Source: Clostridia bacterium
Lineage (GTDB): Bacteria > Bacillota > Clostridia > Saccharofermentanales > UBA5734
Reading direction: 5' to 3'
Assembly (NCBI GenBank): GCA_017997315.1
Contig: JAGOFF010000145.1
Location: 1 to 5,917 of the forward strand
Length of the DNA: 5,917 nucleotides
Below are positions 1 to 5,311 of the stretch, in pieces (the stretch's first letter is position 1; each line of letters begins with the position of its first letter). Made by a program: the position numbers and the translations under genes. The notes below the pieces were generated by a model. That model made no database searches and had not been told where the DNA came from. It worked only from the letters and a program-made list of their open reading frames with translations.

Positions 1-26
1 TCGTACTTCCGTTGATTCTTCGACAT
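1..26 (-). CDS. Possible transposase (IS3-type OrfA) start, truncated by window edge
   Basis: Only the first eight codons are visible, from an ATG at 26-24, reading MSKNQRKY and then running off the window. An AAAGGAG ribosome binding site lies at 42-36, nine bases before the ATG. A short basic start of this kind, with an Arg/Lys-Tyr at this place, is common at the N-terminus of IS3-family OrfA proteins, which carry a helix-turn-helix for binding the element ends. Supporting context is that the neighbouring acetyltransferase frame breaks just upstream, where an element end would be expected. Eight residues cannot prove a family. It could equally be the start of another small basic protein. 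Confidence 0.4.
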
Positions 27-91
27 TCTGGCATGCTCCTTTGCTGCTCATTGTACCCTACCAGATTGTCCGATATTTTAACGAAGTCCCA
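1..91 (-). mobile_element. Candidate insertion-sequence left end (partial, IS3-like)
   Basis: On the minus strand the acetyltransferase reading frame stops making sense at about position 91, where the sequence TGGGACTTCGTTAAAATATC begins, followed by GGACAATCTGG. A TG start and an internal GGACA are features I associate with IS3-family terminal repeats. About 65 bases later comes a ribosome binding site and a short transposase-like start. The far end of the element, its other terminal repeat and any target duplication are outside the window, so the boundary at 91 is an estimate and the family is an inference. Confidence 0.38.
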
Positions 92-228
92 ACCATCAGA
101 GGATATTGACCAAAATTTACCGCGAGCGGTATATCCTCATTCATCCATTTTAAATATGTATCAACTTCATCGGGATTAACAGGCGAAAGATACAAGCGCT
201 CTCCGATAATTTTTTTGTAATACCTCAT
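58..228 (-). pseudogene. GNAT-type acetyltransferase N-terminus, interrupted
   Basis: The frame opens with an ATG at 228-226, seven bases after a perfect AGGAGG at 241-236. It reads MRYYKKIIGERLYLSPVNPD, then ...YLKWMNED...VNFGQYPLMV. This matches the first strand and helix of RimJ/RimL-like GNAT acetyltransferases, which use acetyl-CoA to acetylate amines. The family is usually about 170-190 residues. Here the frame ends after 56 residues, and the last ten or so residues (GTSLKYRTIW) look like read-in to foreign DNA. The acetyl-CoA binding motif and the C-terminal half are missing, so the product should be inactive. The DNA is more AT-rich than the operon to the right. No clear promoter of its own is visible. 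It may depend on read-through or on a promoter not recognised here. Confidence 0.6.
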
Positions 229-238
229 TTATATGCCT

Positions 239-252
239 CCTGTCCATACAGG
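239..252 (-). repeat. Small hairpin overlapping the ribosome binding site of the broken acetyltransferase
   Basis: The minus-strand RNA would read CCTGT-ATGG-ACAGG, a 5-bp stem with a 4-base loop. Its 3' arm overlaps the first bases of the AGGAGG at 241-236. It could partly hide the ribosome binding site, but five base pairs is close to what chance gives, so no regulatory role is claimed. Confidence 0.3.
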
Positions 253-303
253 CAATCCCTGCTTTGAATCTCGTGCAAACGGAGAATAAAGATATAGGCA
301 CCG

Positions 304-478
304 CGGCTTCGTATCGGTATCTCACCTCGGTGTGAGGCGTGTCTCCACCAAAGAAAAAGACGGCTTCGTATCGGTATCTCACCTCGGTGTGAGGCGTGCC
401 TCCACCAAAGAAAAAGACGGCTTCGTATCGGTATCTCACCTCGGTGTGAGGCGTGCCTCCACCAAAGAAAAAGACGGC
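304..478. repeat. Three tandem 57-bp repeats downstream of tmRNA
   Basis: Units start at 304, 361 and 418, with four further bases of a fourth unit at 475-478. Units two and three are identical. Unit one differs only at 342 (t instead of c). Each unit contains the arm that forms the tmRNA terminator (341-364, 398-421, 455-478). On the minus strand this arm reads as the T-rich half GCCGTCTTTTTCTTT followed by GGTGGAGGC. The remaining 33 bases hold a short inverted repeat, for example 443-463 in unit three, with stem halves GGTG/CACC and GAGGC/GCCTC. The near identity of the units points to recent amplification. There are no CRISPR-like spacers, since the whole period is conserved. Confidence 0.93.
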
Positions 479-505
479 AAAGCCGTCTTTTTCTTTGGTG
501 GAGGC
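455..505 (-). terminator. ssrA terminator, perfect 24-bp inverted repeat
   Basis: Bases 455-478 and 482-505 are perfect reverse complements around a 3-base loop. On the minus strand the core is AAAAAGACGGC-TTT-GCCGTCTTTTTCTTT, a GC-rich stem preceded by an A-tract and followed by a T-tract, which is a standard intrinsic terminator. Because it is symmetrical it should also work in the plus direction. The outer half of the stem is the last ten bases of tmRNA (GCCTCCACCA), so the primary transcript could fold back on the amino-acid acceptor end until the trailer is removed. Confidence 0.88.
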
Positions 506-873
506 GAGGAGAATCGAACTCCTGTCCGAAACCCTATCCGCTGGAACCATCTCCGGGTGCAGTCCCTGATTGAGTATTCCCCTTCCGGACTGCCCAGGGA
601 CAGGCTGTCCGGTCCGGTAGCTTCATAAATACGGTGCGACGGCAAAGCTTATGCCGCAACGTTCCCAAGTTTAACCTGCCGGCTTGTAAGGTCTGCTATC
701 TGACGCCAGGGATCCATCCAGCAGATCGGATGGCCTGACGGTAGAAGCGATTAAGCTGCTACGAGTGCCGTTTTGTTGGCAGTTGTGTTTTTCCCCGTTT
801 TTTTAGGAGGCCAACGAGGATCCTCCACCCGCTTTCCCAGCTTCAACGACCCCGTCGAAACCAGTGCGCCCCC
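496..873 (-). ncRNA. ssrA: tmRNA (transfer-messenger RNA), one-piece
   Basis: tmRNA rescues stalled ribosomes with SmpB. It is charged with alanine and then read as a short mRNA that adds a degradation tag. The 5' end GGGGGCG (873-867) pairs with CGCCTCC (506-500), with one G-U pair, followed by discriminator A and an encoded CCA at 498-496. The conserved CTGGTTTCGACGGGG follows the acceptor stem, and the T-arm GGACAGGAGTTCGATTCTCC precedes it. The tag frame probably resumes at GCC (780-778) and reads ANKTALVAA, with stop TAA at 753-751. The predicted tag is therefore A-ANKTALVAA. The context AACTGCCAAC resembles the resume region of other clostridial tmRNAs. The length of 378 bases is normal, and a single uninterrupted molecule rules out the two-piece type. 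It is transcribed from its own promoter and possibly by read-through from speB, since no terminator separates them. Confidence 0.97.
751..780 (-). other. tmRNA tag-peptide reading frame (ANKTALVAA)
   Basis: Nine codons, GCC AAC AAA ACG GCA CTC GTA GCA GCT, precede TAA. The hydrophobic L-V-A-A end is what ClpXP-type proteases recognise in ssrA-tagged proteins. The exact resume codon is inferred by position from related tmRNAs. An earlier resume at ACT (783-781) would add one Thr. Confidence 0.8.
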
Positions 874-896
874 CTATTCGGTTGTCAAGGAACCGG

Positions 897-927
897 TCGG
901 AAACGAGCCGGATTGCTTCGTTTCCGA
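897..927 (-). other. Hairpin in the tmRNA 5' leader
   Basis: Ten-base arms at 897-906 and 918-927 (TCGGAAACGA and TCGTTTCCGA) pair perfectly around an 11-base loop. No T-tract follows, so it is not a terminator. It lies between the predicted transcription start (about 926) and the mature 5' end (873), so it falls in the piece that RNase P should remove. It may assist processing, stabilise the leader, or act as an operator in DNA form. Confidence 0.55.
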
Positions 928-932
928 TCCTC

Positions 933-961
933 ATTATGACGTGGAAGCCCATGAAAATCAA
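933..961 (-). promoter_or_regulatory. ssrA promoter
   Basis: A -35 box TTGATT (961-956) and a -10 box CATAAT (938-933) are separated by exactly 17 bases, matching a sigma-A/sigma-70 promoter in 9 of 12 positions. It lies just after the speB stop codon and would start transcription near 926, giving a 5' leader of about 53 bases before mature tmRNA. Confidence 0.75.
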
Positions 962-971
962 GTATCGCGGG

Positions 972-1853
972 TTACGCCCGCTTCTCGCAGGCCGCCCCGT
1001 CCAGGAGAACCAGAAGCAGTTCCCGCAGGAGTTTCCCGGCAGCCATGACCGAGATGCCGGACGGATCGTATGGGGGCGACAACTCCACGAGATCGGCTCC
1101 GACGATCCGTACACCGGACAAATCCAGGATCGCACAGACCATATCCATGAAACCCACACCGCCGGGTTCGGGAGTCCCCGTGCCCGGAAACACGGACGGG
1201 TCAAGCACGTCGAGGTCGATGGTCAGGTAGACCGGACGGGTGCCGATCTGTTCCAGCGCTTCCTGCAGACGGGAGAGGTCGAACGCGTCCTGCCAGACCG
1301 CGCCGGTACTCCCGAGTTCGAATTCCGCGCGCAATCCCGACCGTATACCGAGCTGCCAGATCCGTCCGGGTCCGAGACGGTCGAGGCATCGGCGCATGAC
1401 CGATGCGTGGGACAGCGTTTGGCCGATGTACTCGTCCCGCAGGTCGGTGTGCGCGTCGAAGTGCAGGACGCACAGGTCCGGATACCGGGCAAACGCGGCT
1501 TCCACGGCACCCAGCGTGACCAGGTGCTCGCCGCCGAGCAGAACCGGGATCTTGCCGTCCGCCAGAATGCCCTTCACGGTATCCTTGACCATCGCCAAAG
1601 GGGCCTCCGGGCCGCCGAACGGGAGATCGAGGTCGCCCAGGTCGTGGACCGGCCGATCCTGGAGGTCGGCATTCTGATAGGGACTGTAGGACTCCAGCCC
1701 GAATGACTCGCGACGGATCGCCCCAGGGCCGAATCGGGTGCCCGGACGATAGGACGTCGTCCCGTCATAGGGTGCGCCAAACAATACCACTTTGGCGGTC
1801 TCATAAGGCTCGATGATCCCGAGGATCGTAGGCGCTGGACTAGTCGTCGGCAT
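972..1853 (-). CDS. speB: Agmatinase (ureohydrolase family)
   Basis: This cytoplasmic enzyme hydrolyses agmatine to putrescine and urea using two manganese ions. The 293-residue length is typical. The metal ligands are all present: GGEH with His110, FDAHTD with Asp133, His135 and Asp137, and the pair Asp213/Asp215 in TIDLDVLDPS. The segment PGTGTPEPGG (223-232) is typical of the agmatinase branch. The ATG at 1853-1851 is chosen because AAGGAG lies ten bases upstream (1869-1864), inside speE, and homology begins soon after. A longer frame to 1901 would add low-complexity Arg/Ser residues. It overlaps the end of speE by 14 bp and is the last gene of the operon. Ureohydrolases also include arginase and formimidoylglutamase. 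The neighbouring arginine decarboxylase and spermidine synthase favour agmatinase. Confidence 0.93.
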   Translation of the reverse strand: MPTTSPAPTILGIIEPYETAKVVLFGAPYDGTTSYRPGTRFGPGAIRRESFGLESYSPYQNADLQDRPVHDLGDLDLPFGGPEAPLAMVKDTVKGILADGKIPVLLGGEHLVTLGAVEAAFARYPDLCVLHFDAHTDLRDEYIGQTLSHASVMRRCLDRLGPGRIWQLGIRSGLRAEFELGSTGAVWQDAFDLSRLQEALEQIGTRPVYLTIDLDVLDPSVFPGTGTPEPGGVGFMDMVCAILDLSGVRIVGADLVELSPPYDPSGISVMAAGKLLRELLLVLLDGAACEKRA

Positions 1854-2694
1854 GATCCAGCATCTCCTTGACGTAGTTCGGGAGCGCGAACGCCCCGACA
1901 TGCAGATCCGTGTTGTAGTACCGGGTCTGGATTCCGAGTGCGTTCCATCGCGCGGCGTCCAGATCCGCGACCGGATCCAGCCGCTTGGACGCGAAACCGA
2001 ACAGCCAGTGCCCGGACGGATACGTCGGGATGTGCGCCTGGTAGACCCGGCAGATCGGGAACTGCCCCAGGATCATGCGATGGGCGCGTTTCATGGCTTC
2101 GGCGTACTGCTCGTAGTAAGGGGACTCATGCTGGTTGACGAGGATCCCGTCCTCCCCGAGGATCCGGTAGCAGTTCCCGTAGAATTCCTTGGTGAACAAC
2201 CCTTCCCCGGGACCGAACGGATCAGTGGAATCCACGATCACCAGATCGTAGATGTCGTTCCGGGTACGGACAAACCGCAGTCCGTCCTCGTAGATGAGCC
2301 GGACGCGCGGATCGTCGAAAGATCCGGCGGTCTGGGGCAGGTACTCGCGGCAGGCTTCCACGACCATCCGGTCGATCTCGACGACATCGATGCGCTCGAT
2401 CCCGCGATACCGCGTCAGCTCCCGGACCGTCCCTCCATCCCCGGCACCGATGACCAGAACATTCTTCGCGTCCGGACGGGTCGCCATCGGAACGTGCACG
2501 ATCATGTCGTGGTAGATGAACTCGTCTTTCTGCGTCAGCATCATCTGGCCGTCCAGGGTCAGGAAGGTGCCGAACTCCGCGCAATGGAACACGTCGATCT
2601 GCTGGAAACGGCTGCAGGCGTTGTACAGCTGCTTGTCGACCTTGATCGAGAACCGGACGCCGGGAGTATGTTCTTCGGTATACCAGAGTTCCAT
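1840..2694 (-). CDS. speE: Spermidine synthase (polyamine aminopropyltransferase)
   Basis: SpeE transfers the aminopropyl group from decarboxylated SAM to putrescine, giving spermidine and methylthioadenosine, in the cytoplasm. The 284-residue protein has the N-terminal beta domain (about 1-60, WYTEEHTPGVRFSIKV) and a Rossmann domain. That domain carries the nucleotide-binding GAGDGGT (83-89), an acidic residue at the end of strand two (VVEID, Glu106), YEDGL (135-139), and the catalytic loop IVDSTDPFGPGEGLF beginning at 153 with Asp155 and Asp158. IPTYPSGHW (222-230) is also a family signature. The ATG at 2694-2692 has GAGAGGG six bases upstream, overlapping the stop codon of the decarboxylase gene 11 bases away. 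A longer in-frame extension to 2853 is antisense-like and lacks family similarity. Supply of the co-substrate by SpeD in the same operon fits. Confidence 0.96.
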   Translation of the reverse strand: MELWYTEEHTPGVRFSIKVDKQLYNACSRFQQIDVFHCAEFGTFLTLDGQMMLTQKDEFIYHDMIVHVPMATRPDAKNVLVIGAGDGGTVRELTRYRGIERIDVVEIDRMVVEACREYLPQTAGSFDDPRVRLIYEDGLRFVRTRNDIYDLVIVDSTDPFGPGEGLFTKEFYGNCYRILGEDGILVNQHESPYYEQYAEAMKRAHRMILGQFPICRVYQAHIPTYPSGHWLFGFASKRLDPVADLDAARWNALGIQTRYYNTDLHVGAFALPNYVKEMLDHADD

Positions 2695-2705
2695 CGGATT
2701 CCCTC

Positions 2706-4166
2706 TCAAGCCATGACGCGGATGGTACCCAGGGTCAGGTCTTCCGCGCCGGTCACCAGGCAGCCTTTCGCCTTGGAGTACAGGACATGGTCCACTAGTT
2801 CCTGCGTGATGCGTTCTCCCGGAGCGATGATCGGGATGCCGGGCGGGTAGCACATGACGAATTCACTCGATATGCATCCCGGACTCTGATGGATGCCGAT
2901 CGCACGGGACTCTGCGTAATATGCCTGTTTCGGGGTCGCGACGACATCCGGCGCGATGTATTCGGTCTCCAGCATTCCGGCTTTGTCCTTGGCAAAACGC
3001 CGCCGGATTTCGGCCAGCGACGAAGCGAGCCGCTCGATCGCATACTCGTTGTCGCCCATCGACAGGATCGCCAGGATGTTCCCGAGATCGCCGAACTCGA
3101 TCTGGATCCCGTACTCCTCGCGGAGAATGTCATGGACCTCGATTCCCGCAAGCCCGATATCCAGGGTATGGATGGACAGTTTGGTCTCGTCGAACGCATA
3201 GCACCCGTTCCCGTTCACGATGTCGCGTGCGAACGCGTGGTACCCCCCGATCGCATTGACTTCAGCACGTGCGTACCGGGCGAGTTCGAGCACCCGGCCG
3301 AAGATCTCACGTCCCTCCGTCGCCAGTGTGCGCCGGGCGAGATCCAGAGAGGCCATCAGCAGATAGGATGCGCTGGTGGTCTGGATCAGGTTGATGGTGG
3401 TGCGCAGATGGTCGGGGTTGACCTTGTCGCCACGTGCGAGGAGCATCGAGCTCTGGGTCAGGGATCCTCCCGTCTTGTGCACGCTGACCGCCGCCAGATC
3501 GGCGCCGCATCGGATCGCGGCGGGCGGCAGGTCGGGTCCGAAATACAGATGCGTGCCGTGCGCCTCGTCCGCGAGCACACGCATGCCGCGCTCGTGGGCG
3601 ATGCGGATGATCTCCTGCAGCGCCGGACACACTCCGTAGTAGGTCGGATTGTTGACGAGGACCGCTTTGGCCTCGGGGTGCTCGTCCATCGCGCGGACCA
3701 CATCCTCCAGCGCCATGCCGAGCGGGATGCCCAGATGCGGATGGATGCCGGGATTGACATAGGCCGGGATCCCGCCGGTGAGCACCAGGGAGTTCAGGCT
3801 GGACTTGTGGACATTTCGCGGCAGGATCAGGGTGTCTCCCTCATGGATCGTGTCCATGATCATGGCCTGGACCGCCGATGTGGTTCCGTTGACCATGAAA
3901 AAGGCATGGTCCGCGCCGAACGCTTCGGCGGCGAGCTCCTCCGCCAGCCGGATCGCTCCCGTCGGATGCGCGAGATTGTCCAGCGGCTTGCTGGAATTCA
4001 CGTCGACCGACAGGCACGCGTCGCCCAGAAACGCACGAAGCGCCGGGTTGCCACGCCCCTGCTTGTGACCGGGCACGTCGAACGGCACGATTCTCGACCG
4101 CCGGTGGTGCAGCAGCATTTCATGGATGGGCGCGATGCGCTGATCCAACGGTTCGCGTTCCCTCAT
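2706..4166 (-). CDS. speA: PLP-dependent Orn/Lys/Arg decarboxylase, probably arginine decarboxylase
   Basis: This is a fold-type I pyridoxal-phosphate decarboxylase of the Bacillus SpeA type, about 490 residues and lacking the extra domains of the large enterobacterial inducible enzymes. Visible motifs are PFDVPGHKQG (28-37), the phosphate-binding NGTTSA (93-98), LADEAHG with Asp200 and His203 near the cofactor ring, and SVHKTGGSLTQSS with Lys231 as the Schiff-base lysine. CYPPGIP (439-445) marks the C-terminal domain. The likely reaction is arginine to agmatine plus CO2, because an agmatinase follows in the operon. Motifs alone do not exclude lysine or ornithine. The ATG overlaps the speD stop as ATGA (4166-4163), and only a weak GAGAG site lies upstream, which suggests translational coupling. 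It is distinct from the E. coli biosynthetic SpeA, which belongs to another fold. Confidence 0.9.
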   Translation of the reverse strand: MREREPLDQRIAPIHEMLLHHRRSRIVPFDVPGHKQGRGNPALRAFLGDACLSVDVNSSKPLDNLAHPTGAIRLAEELAAEAFGADHAFFMVNGTTSAVQAMIMDTIHEGDTLILPRNVHKSSLNSLVLTGGIPAYVNPGIHPHLGIPLGMALEDVVRAMDEHPEAKAVLVNNPTYYGVCPALQEIIRIAHERGMRVLADEAHGTHLYFGPDLPPAAIRCGADLAAVSVHKTGGSLTQSSMLLARGDKVNPDHLRTTINLIQTTSASYLLMASLDLARRTLATEGREIFGRVLELARYARAEVNAIGGYHAFARDIVNGNGCYAFDETKLSIHTLDIGLAGIEVHDILREEYGIQIEFGDLGNILAILSMGDNEYAIERLASSLAEIRRRFAKDKAGMLETEYIAPDVVATPKQAYYAESRAIGIHQSPGCISSEFVMCYPPGIPIIAPGERITQELVDHVLYSKAKGCLVTGAEDLTLGTIRVMA

Positions 4167-5014
4167 CGCTGACTCTCGTTTCCATATACGTTGGTACCGT
4201 AGAAGATCTCCAGCATCTCGCGGCTGATGCGGTCGCGGATCGAGATCCTTTCGGACGGCGGAAGTTCGGACGGATCGACATTGAACAGGTAATGCGCCAG
4301 GTTGATCTCGTTGACCATCATCTTCGTATGGAAAATGTTGGACTGGTAGATGTTCATGTCGATCGCGTCATATCGGCGCAGGGTCTGCTTGTCGATGAAA
4401 TTCTGGATGGATGTGATGTCGTGGTCGATGTAGTACTTGTTCCCCTGCAGATCCCGGGTGAAGCCGCGAACGCGGTAGTCCAGCGTGATGATGTCCGAGT
4501 CGAACGAGGCGATCATGTGGTTCAGCGCGGACAACGGGGAGACCTTGCCGCAGGTCGCGACGTCGATGTCGACGCGGAACGTCGAAATATCGAGCTGGGG
4601 GTGGAATTCCGGATACGTGTGGACGGTCAGGTGGCTTTTGTCGAGGTGTCCGATGATCGCACCCGATTCCCCCGCGGTACCGCAGCCGGTCCCTGCGTTC
4701 AGTCCGACCGGTTCACCGCGGTTGCAGGAGGGATCGATCTGGTCGGCCGAGATGGCTTCTTCGGTCACCAGGATGTTCACGCTTGCGCCGCGCGGATCAT
4801 AATCCTGCTTGGAGATATTGAGCACATTCGCTCCGATGATCTCGGTGACGTCGCACAGGATCCGCGTCAGGCGGTCCGAGTTGTACTGCTCGTCGATATA
4901 CGCGATATACGCGTTCTTTTCCTTCTCCGACTTGGCATAACAGACGTCGTAGATGTTGAAAGACAGCGTCTTGGTCAGGTTGTTAAATCCGTACAGGCGG
5001 ATTTTGTCGTTCAA
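4163..5014 (-). CDS. speD: S-adenosylmethionine decarboxylase proenzyme (E. coli type)
   Basis: SpeD makes decarboxylated SAM, the aminopropyl donor for spermidine. The proenzyme cuts itself before a serine that becomes the pyruvoyl cofactor. Here that site is HLDKSH, so Ser127 should become pyruvoyl, giving chains of 1-126 and 127-283. VHTYPE (131-136) and Cys155 in ATCGKVSP match the active site of the E. coli enzyme (Ser112, Cys140). YGFNNLTKTLSF near the start and FHTKMMVNE (228-236) are family signatures. The start is a TTG at 5014-5012. No in-frame ATG is nearby, and MNDKIRLYGF lines up with the E. coli N-terminus. AAAGGA at 5033-5028 is 13 bases away, longer than usual. A Gly/Cys-containing stretch (about 95-121) before the cut site is about 14 residues longer than in E. 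coli. It is the first gene of the operon, behind a SAM-riboswitch-like leader. Confidence 0.95.
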   Translation of the reverse strand: MNDKIRLYGFNNLTKTLSFNIYDVCYAKSEKEKNAYIAYIDEQYNSDRLTRILCDVTEIIGANVLNISKQDYDPRGASVNILVTEEAISADQIDPSCNRGEPVGLNAGTGCGTAGESGAIIGHLDKSHLTVHTYPEFHPQLDISTFRVDIDVATCGKVSPLSALNHMIASFDSDIITLDYRVRGFTRDLQGNKYYIDHDITSIQNFIDKQTLRRYDAIDMNIYQSNIFHTKMMVNEINLAHYLFNVDPSELPPSERISIRDRISREMLEIFYGTNVYGNESQR

Positions 5015-5052
5015 CTTGGGTATCCCGTCCTTTCCCGGCAGATCATGCCCAT

Positions 5053-5079
5053 AAAAAACGCTCCGGCATTGCCGGAGCG
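5053..5079 (-). terminator. Leader (attenuator) terminator before speD
   Basis: The minus-strand arms CGCTCCGGCA and TGCCGGAGCG are perfect complements (5079-5070 and 5068-5059), in practice an 8-bp stem with a CAATG loop, followed directly by six T residues (5058-5053). It ends 19 bases before the AAAGGA site of speD, the expected place for a riboswitch-controlled terminator. It lacks a T-tract in the plus direction. Confidence 0.9.
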
Positions 5080-5121
5080 CGTTCGTTCTACTTCTCCACC
5101 GGGCGGGGATGCCCCCGTAAG

Positions 5122-5129
5122 TCCGGCAA
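5122..5129 (-). promoter_or_regulatory. Candidate antiterminator strand
   Basis: The minus-strand segment TTGCCGGA is perfectly complementary to TCCGGCAA in the 5' arm and loop of the leader terminator (5076-5069). If it pairs there, the terminator cannot form. The same GGA could instead take part in an outer closing helix of the aptamer (GGTCC at 5260-5256 with GGACT at 5124-5120). That would be a mutually exclusive fold of the kind riboswitches use. The pairing is seen in the sequence; the function is inferred. Confidence 0.5.
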
Positions 5130-5130
5130 A

Positions 5131-5256
5131 GCGACCAGGCGCGATGGCAATTGAAAAAAAGCCTCTCAACTTTTTAGCAATTGACAAACGATGCATTGCA
5201 ATCTGCTTTGCGGGTTGCCGGGTTTCGTCGGGATGCTTCCCTCCACCTCTAGTCAG
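5131..5256 (-). promoter_or_regulatory. SAM-I-clan (S-box-like) riboswitch aptamer
   Basis: Two blocks match the S-box core in the right order and spacing. AGAGGTGGAGGGA (5250-5238) is followed by CCCGACGAAACCCGGCAACC (5232-5213). Together they form the kink-turn hairpin P2 (GGT/ACC and GGG/CCC around G-A pairs) and the J2/3 strand GGCAACC. A possible P1 is TGACT (5255-5251) with GGTCG (5136-5132). TGCTAA (5179-5174) resembles the conserved GGTGCTAA, and a following A/T-rich hairpin (within 5183-5148) could be P4. The canonical loop-P3/4 pseudoknot (CTGG/CCAG) is not obvious, so this may be a diverged SAM-I or a SAM-I/IV-type variant. It should sense S-adenosylmethionine and act on the terminator just downstream. 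Confidence 0.72.
5148..5183 (-). repeat. A/T-rich hairpin inside the speD leader
   Basis: On the minus strand CAATTGCTAAAAAG pairs with CTTTTTTTCAATTG around the loop TTGAGAGG, with a 2x2 internal mismatch. In an S-box fold this would fall at P4 or across the P3/P4 junction. The seven-T run is within the 3' arm, so it could also act as a weak pause site. Confidence 0.6.
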
Positions 5257-5311
5257 GACCGTATTCAGTTTTTGTCTCCGCGCACGGGATCGGGCGTCTT
5301 TGACAAGGCGA

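Noticed and set aside
304..478. Possible CRISPR array
   Set aside because: The full 57-bp period is conserved with no variable spacers, and no cas genes are present.
176..550. 124-residue minus-strand frame with three copies of a peptide around RYRYEAVFFFGGGTPHTEV
   Set aside because: The repetition comes from the 57-bp DNA repeats, whose length is a multiple of three. The frame runs through the tmRNA end, the terminator and the acetyltransferase start in the wrong frame, and has no ribosome binding site.
881..886. TTGACA-like -35 just before the tmRNA 5' end
   Set aside because: A matching -10 at the right distance would fall inside the mature tmRNA, and none is present. The TTGATT-17-CATAAT promoter upstream is in the right place.
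864..4172. Long plus-strand frames opposite speB, speE and speA (864-1706, 1813-2850, 2889-4172)
   Set aside because: They are antisense shadows caused by GC-rich codon use. They lack family motifs and ribosome binding sites, while the minus strand carries complete enzymes with all catalytic residues.
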